Notes under the pieces: generated by a model
Told to the model about the DNA's origin: nothing
What the model saw: the letters and a program-made list of their open reading frames with translations, nothing else
Database searches by the model: none
Position numbers and translations under genes: made by a program
Assembly: GCA_030549205.1 (NCBI GenBank)
Contig: JAUKTV010000003.1
Span: 682,001-746,000, forward strand
Direction: 5' to 3'
DNA from: Apiosordaria backusii
Taxonomy: Eukaryota; Ascomycota; Sordariomycetes; Sordariales; Lasiosphaeriaceae
Length of the DNA: 64,000 bases
Shown: piece by piece, positions 20,788 to 31,538 of the stretch
Layout of the letters: each line of letters starts with the position of its first letter
Position numbering within the stretch: position 1 is the stretch's first letter

Positions 20788-22236
20788 TTATTTACAGAGT
20801 GTGTACCTCCAGCCCTCCAACTTATCCCTCGCTGTCTTAATGACTTGTCGCTTTTGACCTTCTTTGTCATTGGTATTGCTCACCCTCCCTGCGCCTGATG
20901 TGCCCAACACCCTCCCCATAGCGGCAACAAGACAAGTCACCATCCGATCCCCGAATCCACCGAAAGCTGGACACCGATGAGGGCGGAGAGAGTAGGGTAG
21001 GTATGCCTCCGTTTGCAGTGGTGTTAGGCTGTCGAAGCGGGAGGGGTTGAACTCGAGGGCAGAAGGGCCCCAGATGGAGGGGTGGCGGTGGAGGAGTTCG
21101 AGGTCTGCATTCAACTTGGCTTTGCGGTGATCACTGACAGTGGGACTGTGGCGGTAGATTCGTTTGTTGGAGGGGGTTAGACGGAGGCCTTCCTGGAAGG
21201 TTGTCAGTATTTGTCTACTTTGGTGAAGAGATGGGGGGCATACTTTGGCTAACTTGAGGGCTTCCTTTTCCGCGTCAGAGTTTGATCCGAGACAGCCAGG
21301 GACGGAAGATATTCTGGCTGGGAGAGTGGGAGATGGGTAGAGGTGGAAGGCGAGGAGGTAAGTGACGAGAACGACGCGCCAGAGAGTTTCGTATTGGGGT
21401 ATGATGATGCTTAAGATTTCTTCTGGGGGCAAAACATGGGTTGAAGAACGGAGGGTGAGGTTGAGGGAGGAGAGGTGCCCGTTCAGGAGACTTGATGCTG
21501 CAGGCCGGGAATGAGGGGTGGATGATTTGGCTTTGAGCCATTGGTTGTTGATTTCTTCGGTAATGATCACCAAGGACTGTCGTGATATGGGGGAGGGGAT
21601 GTTGAAGTTGTCGACGAGGACGACGGTGAGGCAGGTTATTCGGGTGACCTCTGCTAGGGGGAGCGACTGGCCAGGAACATGGTTGAGCTCGGTTTTGAGT
21701 GTAGATGTGGCAGTTTCAAAGAGAGCGGTCCAGTCTCGGTCGGGACGGTTGATGATGCTGGAGGCTGTCTTCAGGAAAGATTTGTGAATTGAGGGGGAAG
21801 TGGTAGTCAAAGAGTTGATGAGTCCGAAGGCGATGGCAATGTTTTCATTTGCTTCTGCGCGGATGGGAAGGGTGTCATGGGGTTTTGAGGCGTCTGCGAA
21901 TGAAAAGTTGATGATCGACTTTTGGTTGCGAAGCCAGACTTCGATATCTTCCTGGGGCTGTCCTTTGCTCTCCGATGACTGCAGTACAGCTGCATGAACG
22001 GTGCGAAGCGTAGTCTCCAGCTTATGAACCAACAGCAAGAAAAGTGTGCAAAGCCACCCGATGCAAGCGCTCGCTAAGATACCCAAGTATGTGACAACGA
22101 AGTAGGTATAGCAAGGAATGGCCTTAATCATTGGAGGCATGTTTGCCAAGGCAACATCACAGGAAGACAACATCGTGGTTTTGGCGTTCTGACTGATTGG
22201 GAGGTGGTTGTCTGGGGTAGACTTGGTATTCGACAC
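20788..22236 (-). CDS. Divergent cytochrome P450-like protein
   Basis: Exons are 22236-21244 and 21192-20788, about 465 aa. The 51-nt intron (21193-21243) has a good donor, branch (TACTGACA) and acceptor, but contains no stop and is a multiple of three, so retention would insert 17 residues. After an N-terminal membrane segment (TYFVVTYLGILASACIGWL), the P450 features are confined to the C-terminal third: an ExxR motif in EGLRLTP, FNPSRFDSL, and a heme-loop-like PYSLRPHRCPAFGGFGDR with the Cys ligand in place. No I-helix AGxxTT motif is visible. It may be a catalytically altered P450. It is flanked on both sides by directly repeated tRNA-His genes. Confidence 0.65.
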   Translation of the reverse strand: MSNTKSTPDNHLPISQNAKTTMLSSCDVALANMPPMIKAIPCYTYFVVTYLGILASACIGWLCTLFLLLVHKLETTLRTVHAAVLQSSESKGQPQEDIEVWLRNQKSIINFSFADASKPHDTLPIRAEANENIAIAFGLINSLTTTSPSIHKSFLKTASSIINRPDRDWTALFETATSTLKTELNHVPGQSLPLAEVTRITCLTVVLVDNFNIPSPISRQSLVIITEEINNQWLKAKSSTPHSRPAASSLLNGHLSSLNLTLRSSTHVLPPEEILSIIIPQYETLWRVVLVTYLLAFHLYPSPTLPARISSVPGCLGSNSDAEKEALKLAKVCPPSLHQSRQILTTFQEGLRLTPSNKRIYRHSPTVSDHRKAKLNADLELLHRHPSIWGPSALEFNPSRFDSLTPLQTEAYLPYSLRPHRCPAFGGFGDRMVTCLVAAMGRVLGTSGAGRVSNTNDKEGQKRQVIKTARDKLEGWRYTLCK

Positions 22237-22954
22237 TTTTGCATCAGGGATCAGACAGTCTTTTATTTGAGCAGTAGAAACAAAGCCAGTTCTTAAACCT
22301 CAATTATACAAATCACTCGTCTTCCGGAAACTTCGTTATTGTTGCCACGGGGCCATCAAGATTGCAGTCGAAACTGCTCCCAGCGTCGACGAACTTCATT
22401 GTCTGTTTGCCTCTCTTTGACTTGACCAATGAGTCCAGGCTTTTCCAGCTATTTCTGCGGTGTTAGTTTTGCTGTCTTTTTTTAGCATTGTAGGCCTCGA
22501 GTATGTGAAACCTCAAAGGCAGATCGATGATGCCCAATTCAAAGAAGAAGAAGAAGCGGCACGATACGAGCTGACAAGTGGCTATCAGAAATGACGATGT
22601 AATACAGCTTGAAGTGCAAACAGACTTCGGGAAGCGGTATTTGAAGTTACACAGAGTCTGGGACAGCCCTTGATTTGTGCAAGGACCCGTTCTGCTGAGA
22701 GTCCTGGCGTCGAGAAGACCCCCACGTTCCTCTCGAAGGTGAGCAGGTAATTCGAGCCTCTTCTTGTTGACTCCGTTTGTTTGGTTCTCTGAAATGGAAG
22801 CTTTGATTGAAATGCCTTGCAGATCAGTCTTTGAAGATTGGTCAAGGTACCTAGATTGCTATGCTCACTGTTGACTCACGAAAAGGGGTTGGCGCGGGAT
22901 CTTGCGGTATAGGCACTGAGTTTACCCCCGAAAGCCATCGAATAATACCTCACC
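22237..22954. other. Intergenic, no gene seen
   Basis: This is the upstream region of the P450-like gene and the 5' flank of the second tRNA-His. No supported gene or repeat was found. Confidence 0.45.
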
Positions 22955-23052
22955 GGGTGACTAGTCTAGTGGTCAGGACGCTTCGTTGTGGAATTCGTGT
23001 AATTCCATACTACGAAACCGAAGAAACCCCGGTTCGATTCCGGGGTCGCCCA
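22955..23052 (+). tRNA. tRNA-His (GUG), second copy, different 26-nt intron
   Basis: The exon sequence is identical to the tRNA-His at 20581 and has the same full cloverleaf. The intron has the same length but another sequence, folding as GGAATT-CGTGT-AATTCC with the exon Gs at 36-37. A T4 tract follows the 3' end. Confidence 0.93.
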
Positions 23053-23850
23053 TAACTTTTGTATATAGAGTCCACAGACTCTATGGAGCTTCCTTTTTCT
23101 CAGTTCACACGTTTTCTACCTCCACTTCCTCAGAGTTTTCTCATGTCTCTTACCAGCGACCAAGAGTCACATGTCACATTCGCATTGATCTCGTTCCGAA
23201 CACGCGACCCTTCCAAGACTTATGCTCTTCAGGAAGGAGTCTTCAAAAGCGGCAGCACGTTTTTTAGCGATTGGCCTCACCAAACTACAGCGAACAGGGG
23301 GGTTTGTTGTGTACAACGTCACCAGCCTCACAGCGTTACATTTAGTGGATCTCGCCGCAAAATAGCGGGCTTGCTCGGCCATCAAATATCTGATTGATGG
23401 TTTGACAGTGGACTTTGACAGACGGACGCTTCAGGCATGTGGTTGTATCATTGGCTTGGCCCTGCATGTCCAGTTCCTCTGTAGGAAAAGCTGATATCTT
23501 TGCCCTGCCCAGGAACAGAACTTGACTGCATGATCTGATAATTCGGCCCAACATTCCCAGATTGCGGACATCCATCCATGGACCGTGCCTGGCCCACAAT
23601 CACGGCCACTCAGGAACAAGAATTGATCAATGCTGTTGAAGATATTGACCCCAGCATGCCAAGGGTGTCAGTGTATGATCCCGAGGTTATGCACGGCGAT
23701 CCAAGGCCCTAACATCCCATGTCTATAAGCACTTACTCGAAGAAAAATGCAAGTACATATACCATGTCTTCGTCTACTCGTTGTGACGATGGCTTCACTT
23801 TGACTGCCAGGCCAAAGTAAACACAAAAGGGGTCCCAGTCAACAGTCAAG
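23053..23850. other. Intergenic with a 44-codon open frame
   Basis: Mostly non-coding. At 23578-23712 on the + strand a 44-codon frame begins MDRAWPTITATQEQEL and has balanced composition, but it has no known relative and no supporting splice signals. It may be chance. The rest is the PhoD-gene promoter. Confidence 0.35.
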
Positions 23851-25692
23851 ATGTTGCGCCTCACAGCTGCCCTCTCCCTCGCGGGTGTAGTCTCAGCTTC
23901 CTTTGAGAACAACCTCGCCTATCTCTCCCCCTCTCGCCGGCACGCTTCCCTCGCTGTTCCCATCTCACACGTCCAGAAGCGCCAAACCGGTTCTTTGTAC
24001 ACAGCGGCGGAGGTGAACTTCACCCATGGCATAGCTTCAGGAGATCCCTATGCCAACTCTGTGATCCTCTGGACAAGACTCTCACCCACAACCGAGAATG
24101 TCGCCTCAGATATCGTCCCCGAGGGTGTAGTTCCCATTTACGGTGATGAAGGAGCACCCCCCAGCAGCCGTGCAGCCTGCGTTGAGTACCGGATCGGAAC
24201 CGACGAGGCCTTGACCCAAGTCGTAGACAGCGGAAGAGCATACACCTCCAGTGAAGTCGACTGGACAGTCAAAGTACCTCCCCTCCCCATATCCACCCCC
24301 CCATCAAAACCATGCTAACAACCTCCCCCCCAGTTCGAAGCAACCAACCTCCAACCCTTCACAACCTACCACTACCGCTTCAACGTCTGCTCCTCCTCCA
24401 AATCCTCCCCCCTCGGCCGCACAAAAACCATCCCCTCCAAAACCCAATCCGTCCCCCGCAACATCCGGCTAGCAGTCTACTCCTGCTCCAACTACCCAGA
24501 AGGCTACTTCAACGCCTACTCCGCCGTCAACGCCAAAGATTCCGCCGACTACATCCTCCACCTAGGCGACTACATCTACGAGTACAAAGCCTCCTCCACC
24601 GACCTCCGCAAGCCCCTCCCCGACCGCGAGACTTACACTCTGTACGACTACCGCAAGCGCACAGCCACCTACCGCCTCGACCCGGACCTCTCCCTCTCCC
24701 ACCAAAAATTCCCCTGGATCCCCGTCTGGGACGACCACGAGGTAGCAGACAACTCCTACAAAGACGGCAGCAAGAATTCCAACGGCGAGGAGTTCCGCCT
24801 GAGGAAACAGGCCGCTGTCAGATCGTACTTTGAGTGGATGCCCATCCGCCAAGTCTCCATGGACGACTCCCTCCGCATCTGGCGGTCCTTCTCCCTCGGG
24901 GATCTTTTCGATCTGATCATGCTCGACACCCGGCAGTACAACCGCGACGTTACCGTTCTTGGCGGCTCCTTGGGTGGTCTCATAGGGGGCAACAAAAAAG
25001 AAGTCAAAGAGCAAGCTGATTGGGTCAACCGGACTATTATGGGTTTCAACCAAGAAGCGTGGTTCTATGACCAGCTTAAACAATCCAGCGATAGACAGGC
25101 ACGCTGGAGGCTGGTGGGGAACCAGGTGATTTTTAGCCGGGTTACAATAGGGGTATTTAATGATGAGCCGTTTAATCGGGATCAGTGGGATGGGTACCTC
25201 GCGAACAGGGATAGAGTTTACCAGACGTTGGTGGAGAACAAGATAAACAACACCGTGATGCTGAGCGGGGATAGCCATGCGGCTTGGGTGAGTGATATGG
25301 CTTGGTCGGGCAAGAATGGGGGGTATGACGAGAAGACCGGGGCTGGGGCGGTGGGGGTGGAGTTGGCAGGTAGTGCGGTGAGCAGTTCGAGTCCGCTGAC
25401 GGGGATTGTGCCGAGATGGATTACGGATCCGATTTCGAAGTTGCTAATCAATAAGAATCCGGAGCTGCAGTGGCAGGATTTGTACTATAGGGGGTATTTT
25501 GAGATGGATATTGGGTATGACGCGATCGAGGCGCAGTTCTTTGGTATCCCGGATTTGAAGAAGAGGAGTACCGAGGAGATCAAGATTGCAAAGTTCTTGA
25601 TCAGGGATGGGGAGAATAAGCTCGCGAGAAACCCTACTGTGGGTGGTGGAGTGGCCTATGCTGGTGCGTTGAAGAATGGGAAGGTTCAGTGA
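23851..25692 (+). CDS. Secreted PhoD-family phosphatase
   Basis: Exons are 23851-24273 and 24334-25692 (60-nt phase-0 intron), giving 593 aa. There is an N-terminal signal peptide (MLRLTAALSLAGVVSAS) and a possible Kex2 site (VQKR at about residue 45). The PhoD core is visible: THGIASGDPYANSVILWTRL at the N-terminal domain, then metallophosphatase motifs YSCSNYPEGYF, LHLGDYIYEY, VWDDHEVADN and MLSGDSHAAW. Such enzymes hydrolyse phosphodi- or monoesters with Ca/Fe at the active site and scavenge phosphate outside the cell; the exact substrate is unknown. The gene converges on the P450 gene 225 bp away. Confidence 0.88.
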
Positions 25693-25917
25693 GAGGACTA
25701 GCCCCCTTATTAGTTAATAGATACCTTTTACCTCTATCTGACTTCGAGATTGGCCTGGTACGTCCCGAAATCGTTGTGATAGGCCATTGTTGCTATCGAC
25801 TCCTGATGTACATTGTGGGGTGATAAGACTTTGCGTTTGCTTGTTTGGAAATAAGAAAGGTCGAAGAAAGTAACTATCGAGAGTCTCTTCTCCTGTGACC
25901 TGCATCATATCATCAGT

Positions 25918-27716
25918 TCAGCCCCTAATAAGTCTCAACTTCCTCGCCTTCTTCGGATGATACGACAGCAAGAACTCCACAAGCTGTACATCCTCCCGTC
26001 CAAAATCAGGGTGCACCTTCAAATCATCCCACCTGTGAATGATGCTCGCCACAGAATAGTACAACTCGCACATGGCCAAATTTTGCCCAAGGCAATTCCG
26101 CGTTCCTCGGCCAAAGGTAACAAGAGACCTCTCTCTAGCGTGAACGGCATCAATGTCTGGATCAGTCCATCTTGTAGGATCAAACTTGTCCGGGTCGGGA
26201 AAGAGTTTGGTATTGTGATGCATCGACCATGCGCTCATACTCACCACCATGCCGGGAAGAACGGTGTATCCCTCGAATGTTGCGCCAGAGGAGGGAACGA
26301 CACGAGGTAAGTGTCCCGGGACGCCAGGGCTGAGTCTATTTTCTGTCAGTATGGCTTGGTCAAGGGCTTGAGATGCAGCTCTTACCGCAGAGTCTCCTTG
26401 AGCACCCCAGTCAAATAAGGCAACTTCTCCAATTCAACCAAACTCATTGCCTGGACATCGCACGGGTCAGGAAGAGCCTCCTTCAGCTCGTCCCTCAGTC
26501 TTTGATAGATTTCAGGCGAATCAAGAACCTCGTACAGCGCCCTGCAAATCGTGGCGCCGGTAGTTTCAACTCCCGCGCCAGTAACATTGACTGCATCGGC
26601 AAACACAACTGCGTCCGGGAGCTTCTGATGCGGCGGCGAACCCTTTGCTGCCTCTTCAGTCACCGTGACGGGCTCGGGATCGATGAGCTCGTGGAATATG
26701 GTGCGTCGAGGGGGTTTGATGCCCAGCGAGATATTCCTTTTGACCTCCGTGACAGATTGGCGGACAACCTGTTCCTCTACATTAGCACAGTCCTCACACA
26801 AAACGTTGGATAGTATACCTCCAAGCTGTCAAACCACTTCCCAAAATGGGGATACAGCTTGACCATTACCCAGTCTGGAATAAGCCCAAAGATGGGAAGC
26901 AAAGAAGGGAAGGCTTGAAACCATGGGAAGAAAGTCTGCACAGCTCGTATAGCTTCTTGATAGCCCTCACCCCTACTACCATGTCAGCAACGCCATATGC
27001 GTTACTTGAGTTTGTATTGAAGCAGTTCACTAACCAGTCAGCCAGGTCCATGTAATTCCAACACTTAGCGTACGCATACTCAGTGATGGTATCCACCGTG
27101 AGAGCCCTCGTAACTCTATGCGCATCAAACTCGCCTCCAATCCAATTGAGGTTTTGTTCCGCGATTCCAATCAACTTTTCGGTCTTATCTCTGATGATCT
27201 GCTCCAAACCCAGAACGGATCGTCTGGAAAAGAAAGGGTTCATGCCCATTCTCCTCACCCTGTGTTGTTCGTTCGAGATCATGGTTAAGATTACGGGAGT
27301 TTTGATTGGACCTTCCATCGGGCCGTAAAAAGCAGGGTCCTTGTAGAAGCCTGTTTTGAGAGCGTTCGAGTATATTGTTTCATAGTGCTTGGGTGAAGAA
27401 AGGTGGATTTCGTCGGGGGAGATGCGGATGATGGGGCCTGCATGGTCGGAGTCAGAGATGAGGTGGAAAATAAGAGTATTGAAGAAATCTCACCATAATG
27501 AGCGTGCCATCTCTCCAAGGCGTGTAACAACTGGCCTTCGAGAATCCCCTGCTGGTAAAGTATAGGAAGGTAGGAGATGGCGTTGAAGAAAGGACCTGGA
27601 ATCAAAGATAGAGGGTGAAAGTATCGTCTGTAGACTACGATATATAGGCAATAAAGGGTCCCAAAGATGACGAGCAAAGGCCAAAGCGAGGCCAAGGATG
27701 AGAAGGAGAGCGTCAT
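25918..27716 (-). CDS. Cytochrome P450 monooxygenase
   Basis: The five-exon model is 27716-27494, 27437-27035, 26972-26819, 26774-26386 and 26335-25918, with all junctions in phase and 528 aa. An N-terminal membrane anchor (LASLWPLLVIFGTLYCLYIVVY) is followed by a proline hinge (HPLSLIPGPFF). The canonical motifs are an I-helix AGVETTGAT (about 327-335), the K-helix KETLR (386-390), and the heme loop FGRGTRNCLGQNLA with Cys471. It resembles fungal secondary-metabolism P450s of the trichodiene oxygenase type, but no biosynthetic core gene lies within the window, so its substrate is open. In intron 2 two AG sites are 3 nt apart; the inner one (26973) gives the conserved DWGEGYQEA. Confidence 0.9.
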
Positions 27717-28806
27717 TAATGTGATCGTAGCCGGGGACTGGGGAGGCTTCTCGAATTCGTTTTAAGGCGCCTAGCATGATGTTGAGACCTGAAGTGAGGG
27801 GATGGGTGGAGTTTAGGCCATGTTATGAGTGGGCAAGGCAGAACAATCCCGCAAAGCCTACCCTCCGAATGTCGTACTATCTCAGGCTTGAGGTTGTCTT
27901 GCCATGGCAAGCGAGCATATTGGATGGGCCATGATCTCTCATGATAACCCATGCCAAGTTGCGGCAGATGTGATAGTGGCAGTGGTGCATACTTGTGGGT
28001 GTGTGGGAAGCCAATAGCCTCATTCTCTGGCGTTCGGTTGGACAATGGTGTGTCTGGAACTGTGAAACACTTGCACAGCATCTTGCTCTTGAATTGGTGC
28101 CGAGAGAATAGCCTTATGCATGGCTTATTCAGCTCGCAGCTTGCAGTTGATCAACATTCCGATTTTTCAAAGCGCTAGACGGTTCGGGTCGCCTTTGTCG
28201 GATATTCGGGAGTCGCATCGCGTTTATGGGGGCCGTATCTGCAGTGAATGTGACTCCTCCGGATTCCTCTCCTGGAAAAAGATAAGGCGAGCACATCCTT
28301 CTCATCGTCAATAAAGCGGCATCTGTTACCGTCTGGGCCATCATTTCCCCGTTGTGATGGAGAGTGAAGACTTTGATGATGGAGAAGTAATGCACCCCGC
28401 ATGAAACTGCACCTCAAGGCATGCACTATTGAGTCGCCAAGGTGGGATGTGTTGACGTATCATGAATCATGAAATACCAGTGATTTCTCGCTCGGTTGGT
28501 TTCTAATGTGAGATGCCTCGTATACTGAGTGATTTCGCATGCAAAGAGAACGTTGAAGCAGAAGATGGAGATAAAAGATAAAGATAAGAGAAGTGCGAGG
28601 AAGCGTTGAGAAACGCAGGTATCCAGCCCCATGAATGGAAGGAGCGATTTATTATCCGATTGGTAATTATCACGTGGTTGCAAGGCCTAGAATGCATAGA
28701 AGGCACCATCGGAGGGTAAGGTAGTTGCTGCCAGTCTGAGGCGGGTGCGTGCTCTCACCCATCTGCATGTGAATTTCGAAAGGCCCAGCATATTACCACC
28801 ATCGGG
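27717..28806. other. Intergenic between divergent P450 and HET genes
   Basis: This 1.1-kb region contains both promoters. No gene is supported; short frames here lack family matches. Confidence 0.45.
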
Positions 28807-31067
28807 ATGTCAGACTCCTCACTCATCGATTTATGTTCATGCTGCGAGAAAATACCCTTTCATAGGTTACAGGAGAACAGACTGGGCATTCTAGATGTCG
28901 GATCCTTCACCCACCGCTCTCTCGGCGTCGGATATTTCACAGACAGCTCTCGCGATGATGTTGGATACTTCTCATATTCGTGTAACAGTTGGGATCTCGG
29001 CGACCTATCCCGCATTCAAAATAGCCCATGTCCAGTCTGTCGGCTGGTAAGCGAGTTGATATCTCGGCACAACAGGACCAGAGGATTCGTGTCATCTCCT
29101 TTCAACTCGCCCACCATAACCGTCTGGATTAATTGGATTGTACGCATGCAGTCCTTTTGGATCAATACAGATGGCTTTTCGAACTCAACAAGGACTGGCA
29201 TCGGGCTCGGTTTTGCGGCGAACAACATCGATGGTGGAAGCCTGAGAATGAGATTTAACTACTTGTTTCCCGAACTTCCGCGACTAGTCGATTTCGAACG
29301 CCTTATCAGGTGGATTGATGGTTGTTCTAAAGAGCACCAATGTATTCTGACAAACAATACCGACACATTCAAGTTTGAAGAATCCTATCCTGGTCTGAAG
29401 TGTCTTCGCTACATCGATGTCAACAATGCTTGCCTCATAGAATCATCCGAAGCGGTGGAATATGTAGCGCTCAGTTATGTTTGGGGCTCTGTATCGAACT
29501 TCAGACTGACAAAGGCAAACCTCAAAAATCTCCTGCGACCCGCCGCCATCAGTGTAGCATGGAATCTTTTCCCTGCCACAATTCGTGACGCCATCACATT
29601 GACCCGGAAGCTCGGCAAGCGCTATCTCTGGATTGACTCTTTGTGTTTGGTGCAGAATGACCCCACCGATCTCGAGACGGGAATAGCAGTCATGGACCAA
29701 GTCTACGAACGAGCATGGATCACCATTATCGCCGCCTCGGGTCACGATGCCAACGCTGGGCTACCAGGTGTCGATTCTGGCAGCCGACAAGATAGGCGGG
29801 CTGCTCGTCAAATCAAGCCTGGCATCTTTCTTGGAAAGCTGATTTCTACCGACCTATTGTTAGAGGAGAGTGCTTATCACACTCGGGCTTGGACGTAAGT
29901 GTTTGTCATTCGGTAGTTCTGCCTCACACACAGTCGAATGCCCACAAAGCATGAGTCTTGCTGACACAACCATGTCTTCATAGTCTACAAGAGCACGTTT
30001 TATCTCGTCGAGCTTTGTACTTCTTTCAGGAACACATCGTCTTCCGCTGTCACACAAGTGAATATCGAGAAAGATGTTGTGATCATAGTTTGATAACGAC
30101 CTTACATAACCATGATCACGGAATGCAACGGTCGATGCAACTTGGAAACGGGAGATCCAAGTTCGATGTTTTAACCGTATACCTCAACTTGGTTGAGAGC
30201 TACACATCTCGAATTCTGACTCGGGACTCAGATGTGCTCCGAGCCATGGCGGGTGTTATTCGGCGGGTGTCGGTGAGCTCTGGATATCAAGCTCTTCAAG
30301 GCTTGCCCAGACGAGAACTTGACATTTTTCTGTTGTTTGAAGGTAAAAGCCTTAGCCGTCGAGAAGGGTTTCCCAGCTACTCATGGGCGGGTTGGCAAGG
30401 GAAGGTTGAGATGCATCTGAGGCGCGCAGGCTGGACTGAGTGCGAGTTGACGATGGACATGTGGTTGCGCAGCCGGACCTGGATCATCTGGTATTCAACG
30501 AATGCAGCTGGGAAAACCGAGTTGTTGTGTGACTCGAACAGGAGCCCTTTACCCGACTACACTATCGCCACCTTTGAACGACAACCGTTCCAAAGCCCCA
30601 TCCTTGAGATAGCGACAACGAAAACGGTACCCACATCCATCAACAACCCAAGATCCTACCCAATCCTCCGCTTTTGGACCTTGGTTTTATCGCTCAAAAT
30701 TCAGATCACCGATGTTTTCAGGCACCAGGCCCGACTGCTCGGACAGAACGGTGAAGAATGCGGAGGCATGGCCCTTGATGGGTTCAACGAGTCGGAGGGA
30801 TTTTTCGACTCTTCGGAACCGCTTGACGTGCTCCTTCTTTCCGAGGGAAGGGCACGAGACTTCAAGGACCTCGACAAAACAAAGACAGGAATGGGGAGTA
30901 AGGTGTACTTGCGAGAGAGGGAGTATAATACTACCATTTACTATGTGATGCTGGTAGAATGGAAAGATGGAATAGCCGAAAGACGGGGAATTGGCGCTGT
31001 GCGGCAAGATCTAGTATGTCAGAGTTTCAAGCCTGGCCCAGTTTGGAAAGAGATTGCGCTGGGTTGA
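28807..31067 (+). CDS. HET-domain protein (heterokaryon-incompatibility type)
   Basis: Exons are 28807-29894 and 29984-31067 (89-nt intron), giving 723 aa. The HET domain begins about residue 218 with VEYVALSYVWGS and continues through the diagnostic blocks TIRDAITLTRKLGKRYLWID, SLCLVQND, MDQVYERAWITIIAASG and, across the splice, RAWTLQEHVLSRRALYF. The N-terminus has a Cys-rich start (LCSCCEKIPFH, SPCPVCRL), common in this class, and the C-terminus (about 480-723) is unassigned but contains FPSYSWAGWQG, the usual conserved block after HET. HET proteins are TIR-related death effectors in fungal allorecognition; the specificity of this one is unknown. It appears intact, unlike the second HET gene at 47-49 kb. 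Confidence 0.9.
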
Positions 31068-31340
31068 CTGTTCTTTCGTCTTTCCCTCCTTAAATACCTT
31101 GAACCCTTCTCTCTGTTTCGCAAACTTATCTTATTGCATCAACACATCGAACCAGCCATAAAACCGGGAAATAGCACTCGATCTTTTTTCCGTGGCAGTG
31201 ACATGCTGGGCTCCAGGCGTTGAATGTAGAATGTTAGCGCAGGCGGAGGGAGTGTGGGGACATAACCCGAGGTATACCTCAAGGCAGGAAAGATGCAATT
31301 GAGGCAATTCTTCGGGCACCGCACCCACAGAACAAACTCA

Positions 31341-31424
31341 GGTTCTATAGTGTAGCGGTTATCACTCTGGATTCTGAAATTCAGAAATATTCCGGCAAAC
31401 CCGGTTTGAGTCCGGGTAGGACCT
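31341..31424 (+). tRNA. tRNA-Gln (CUG), divergent copy, 12-nt intron
   Basis: Acceptor GGTTCTA/TAGGACC, anticodon stem CTGGA/TCCGG and T-stem CCCGG/CCGGG pair; the loop TTCTGA gives CUG. Compared with the copy at 54168 it has five exon substitutions, including C56 to T (GGTTTGAG in the B box) and a lost D-stem pair (13-22 T-T). The 12-nt intron pairs with the anticodon (TTCTGA/TCAGAA). A long T tract follows from 31435. It could be functional or decaying. Confidence 0.8.
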
Positions 31425-31538
31425 CACTCAATTCTTTATTTTTTTTTTATTTTTCGGTTTCATTCTTAGCCAAGTCTACATACAGCCTGATGATCTTCAC
31501 AAGTTCACATAGCATCTTGCCTCTTGCACGTTACCTCT

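Noticed and set aside
24312..24833. Leu/Pro/Arg-rich open frame inside the PhoD gene
   Set aside because: It is a frame shadow of PhoD exon 2, whose motifs are unambiguous.
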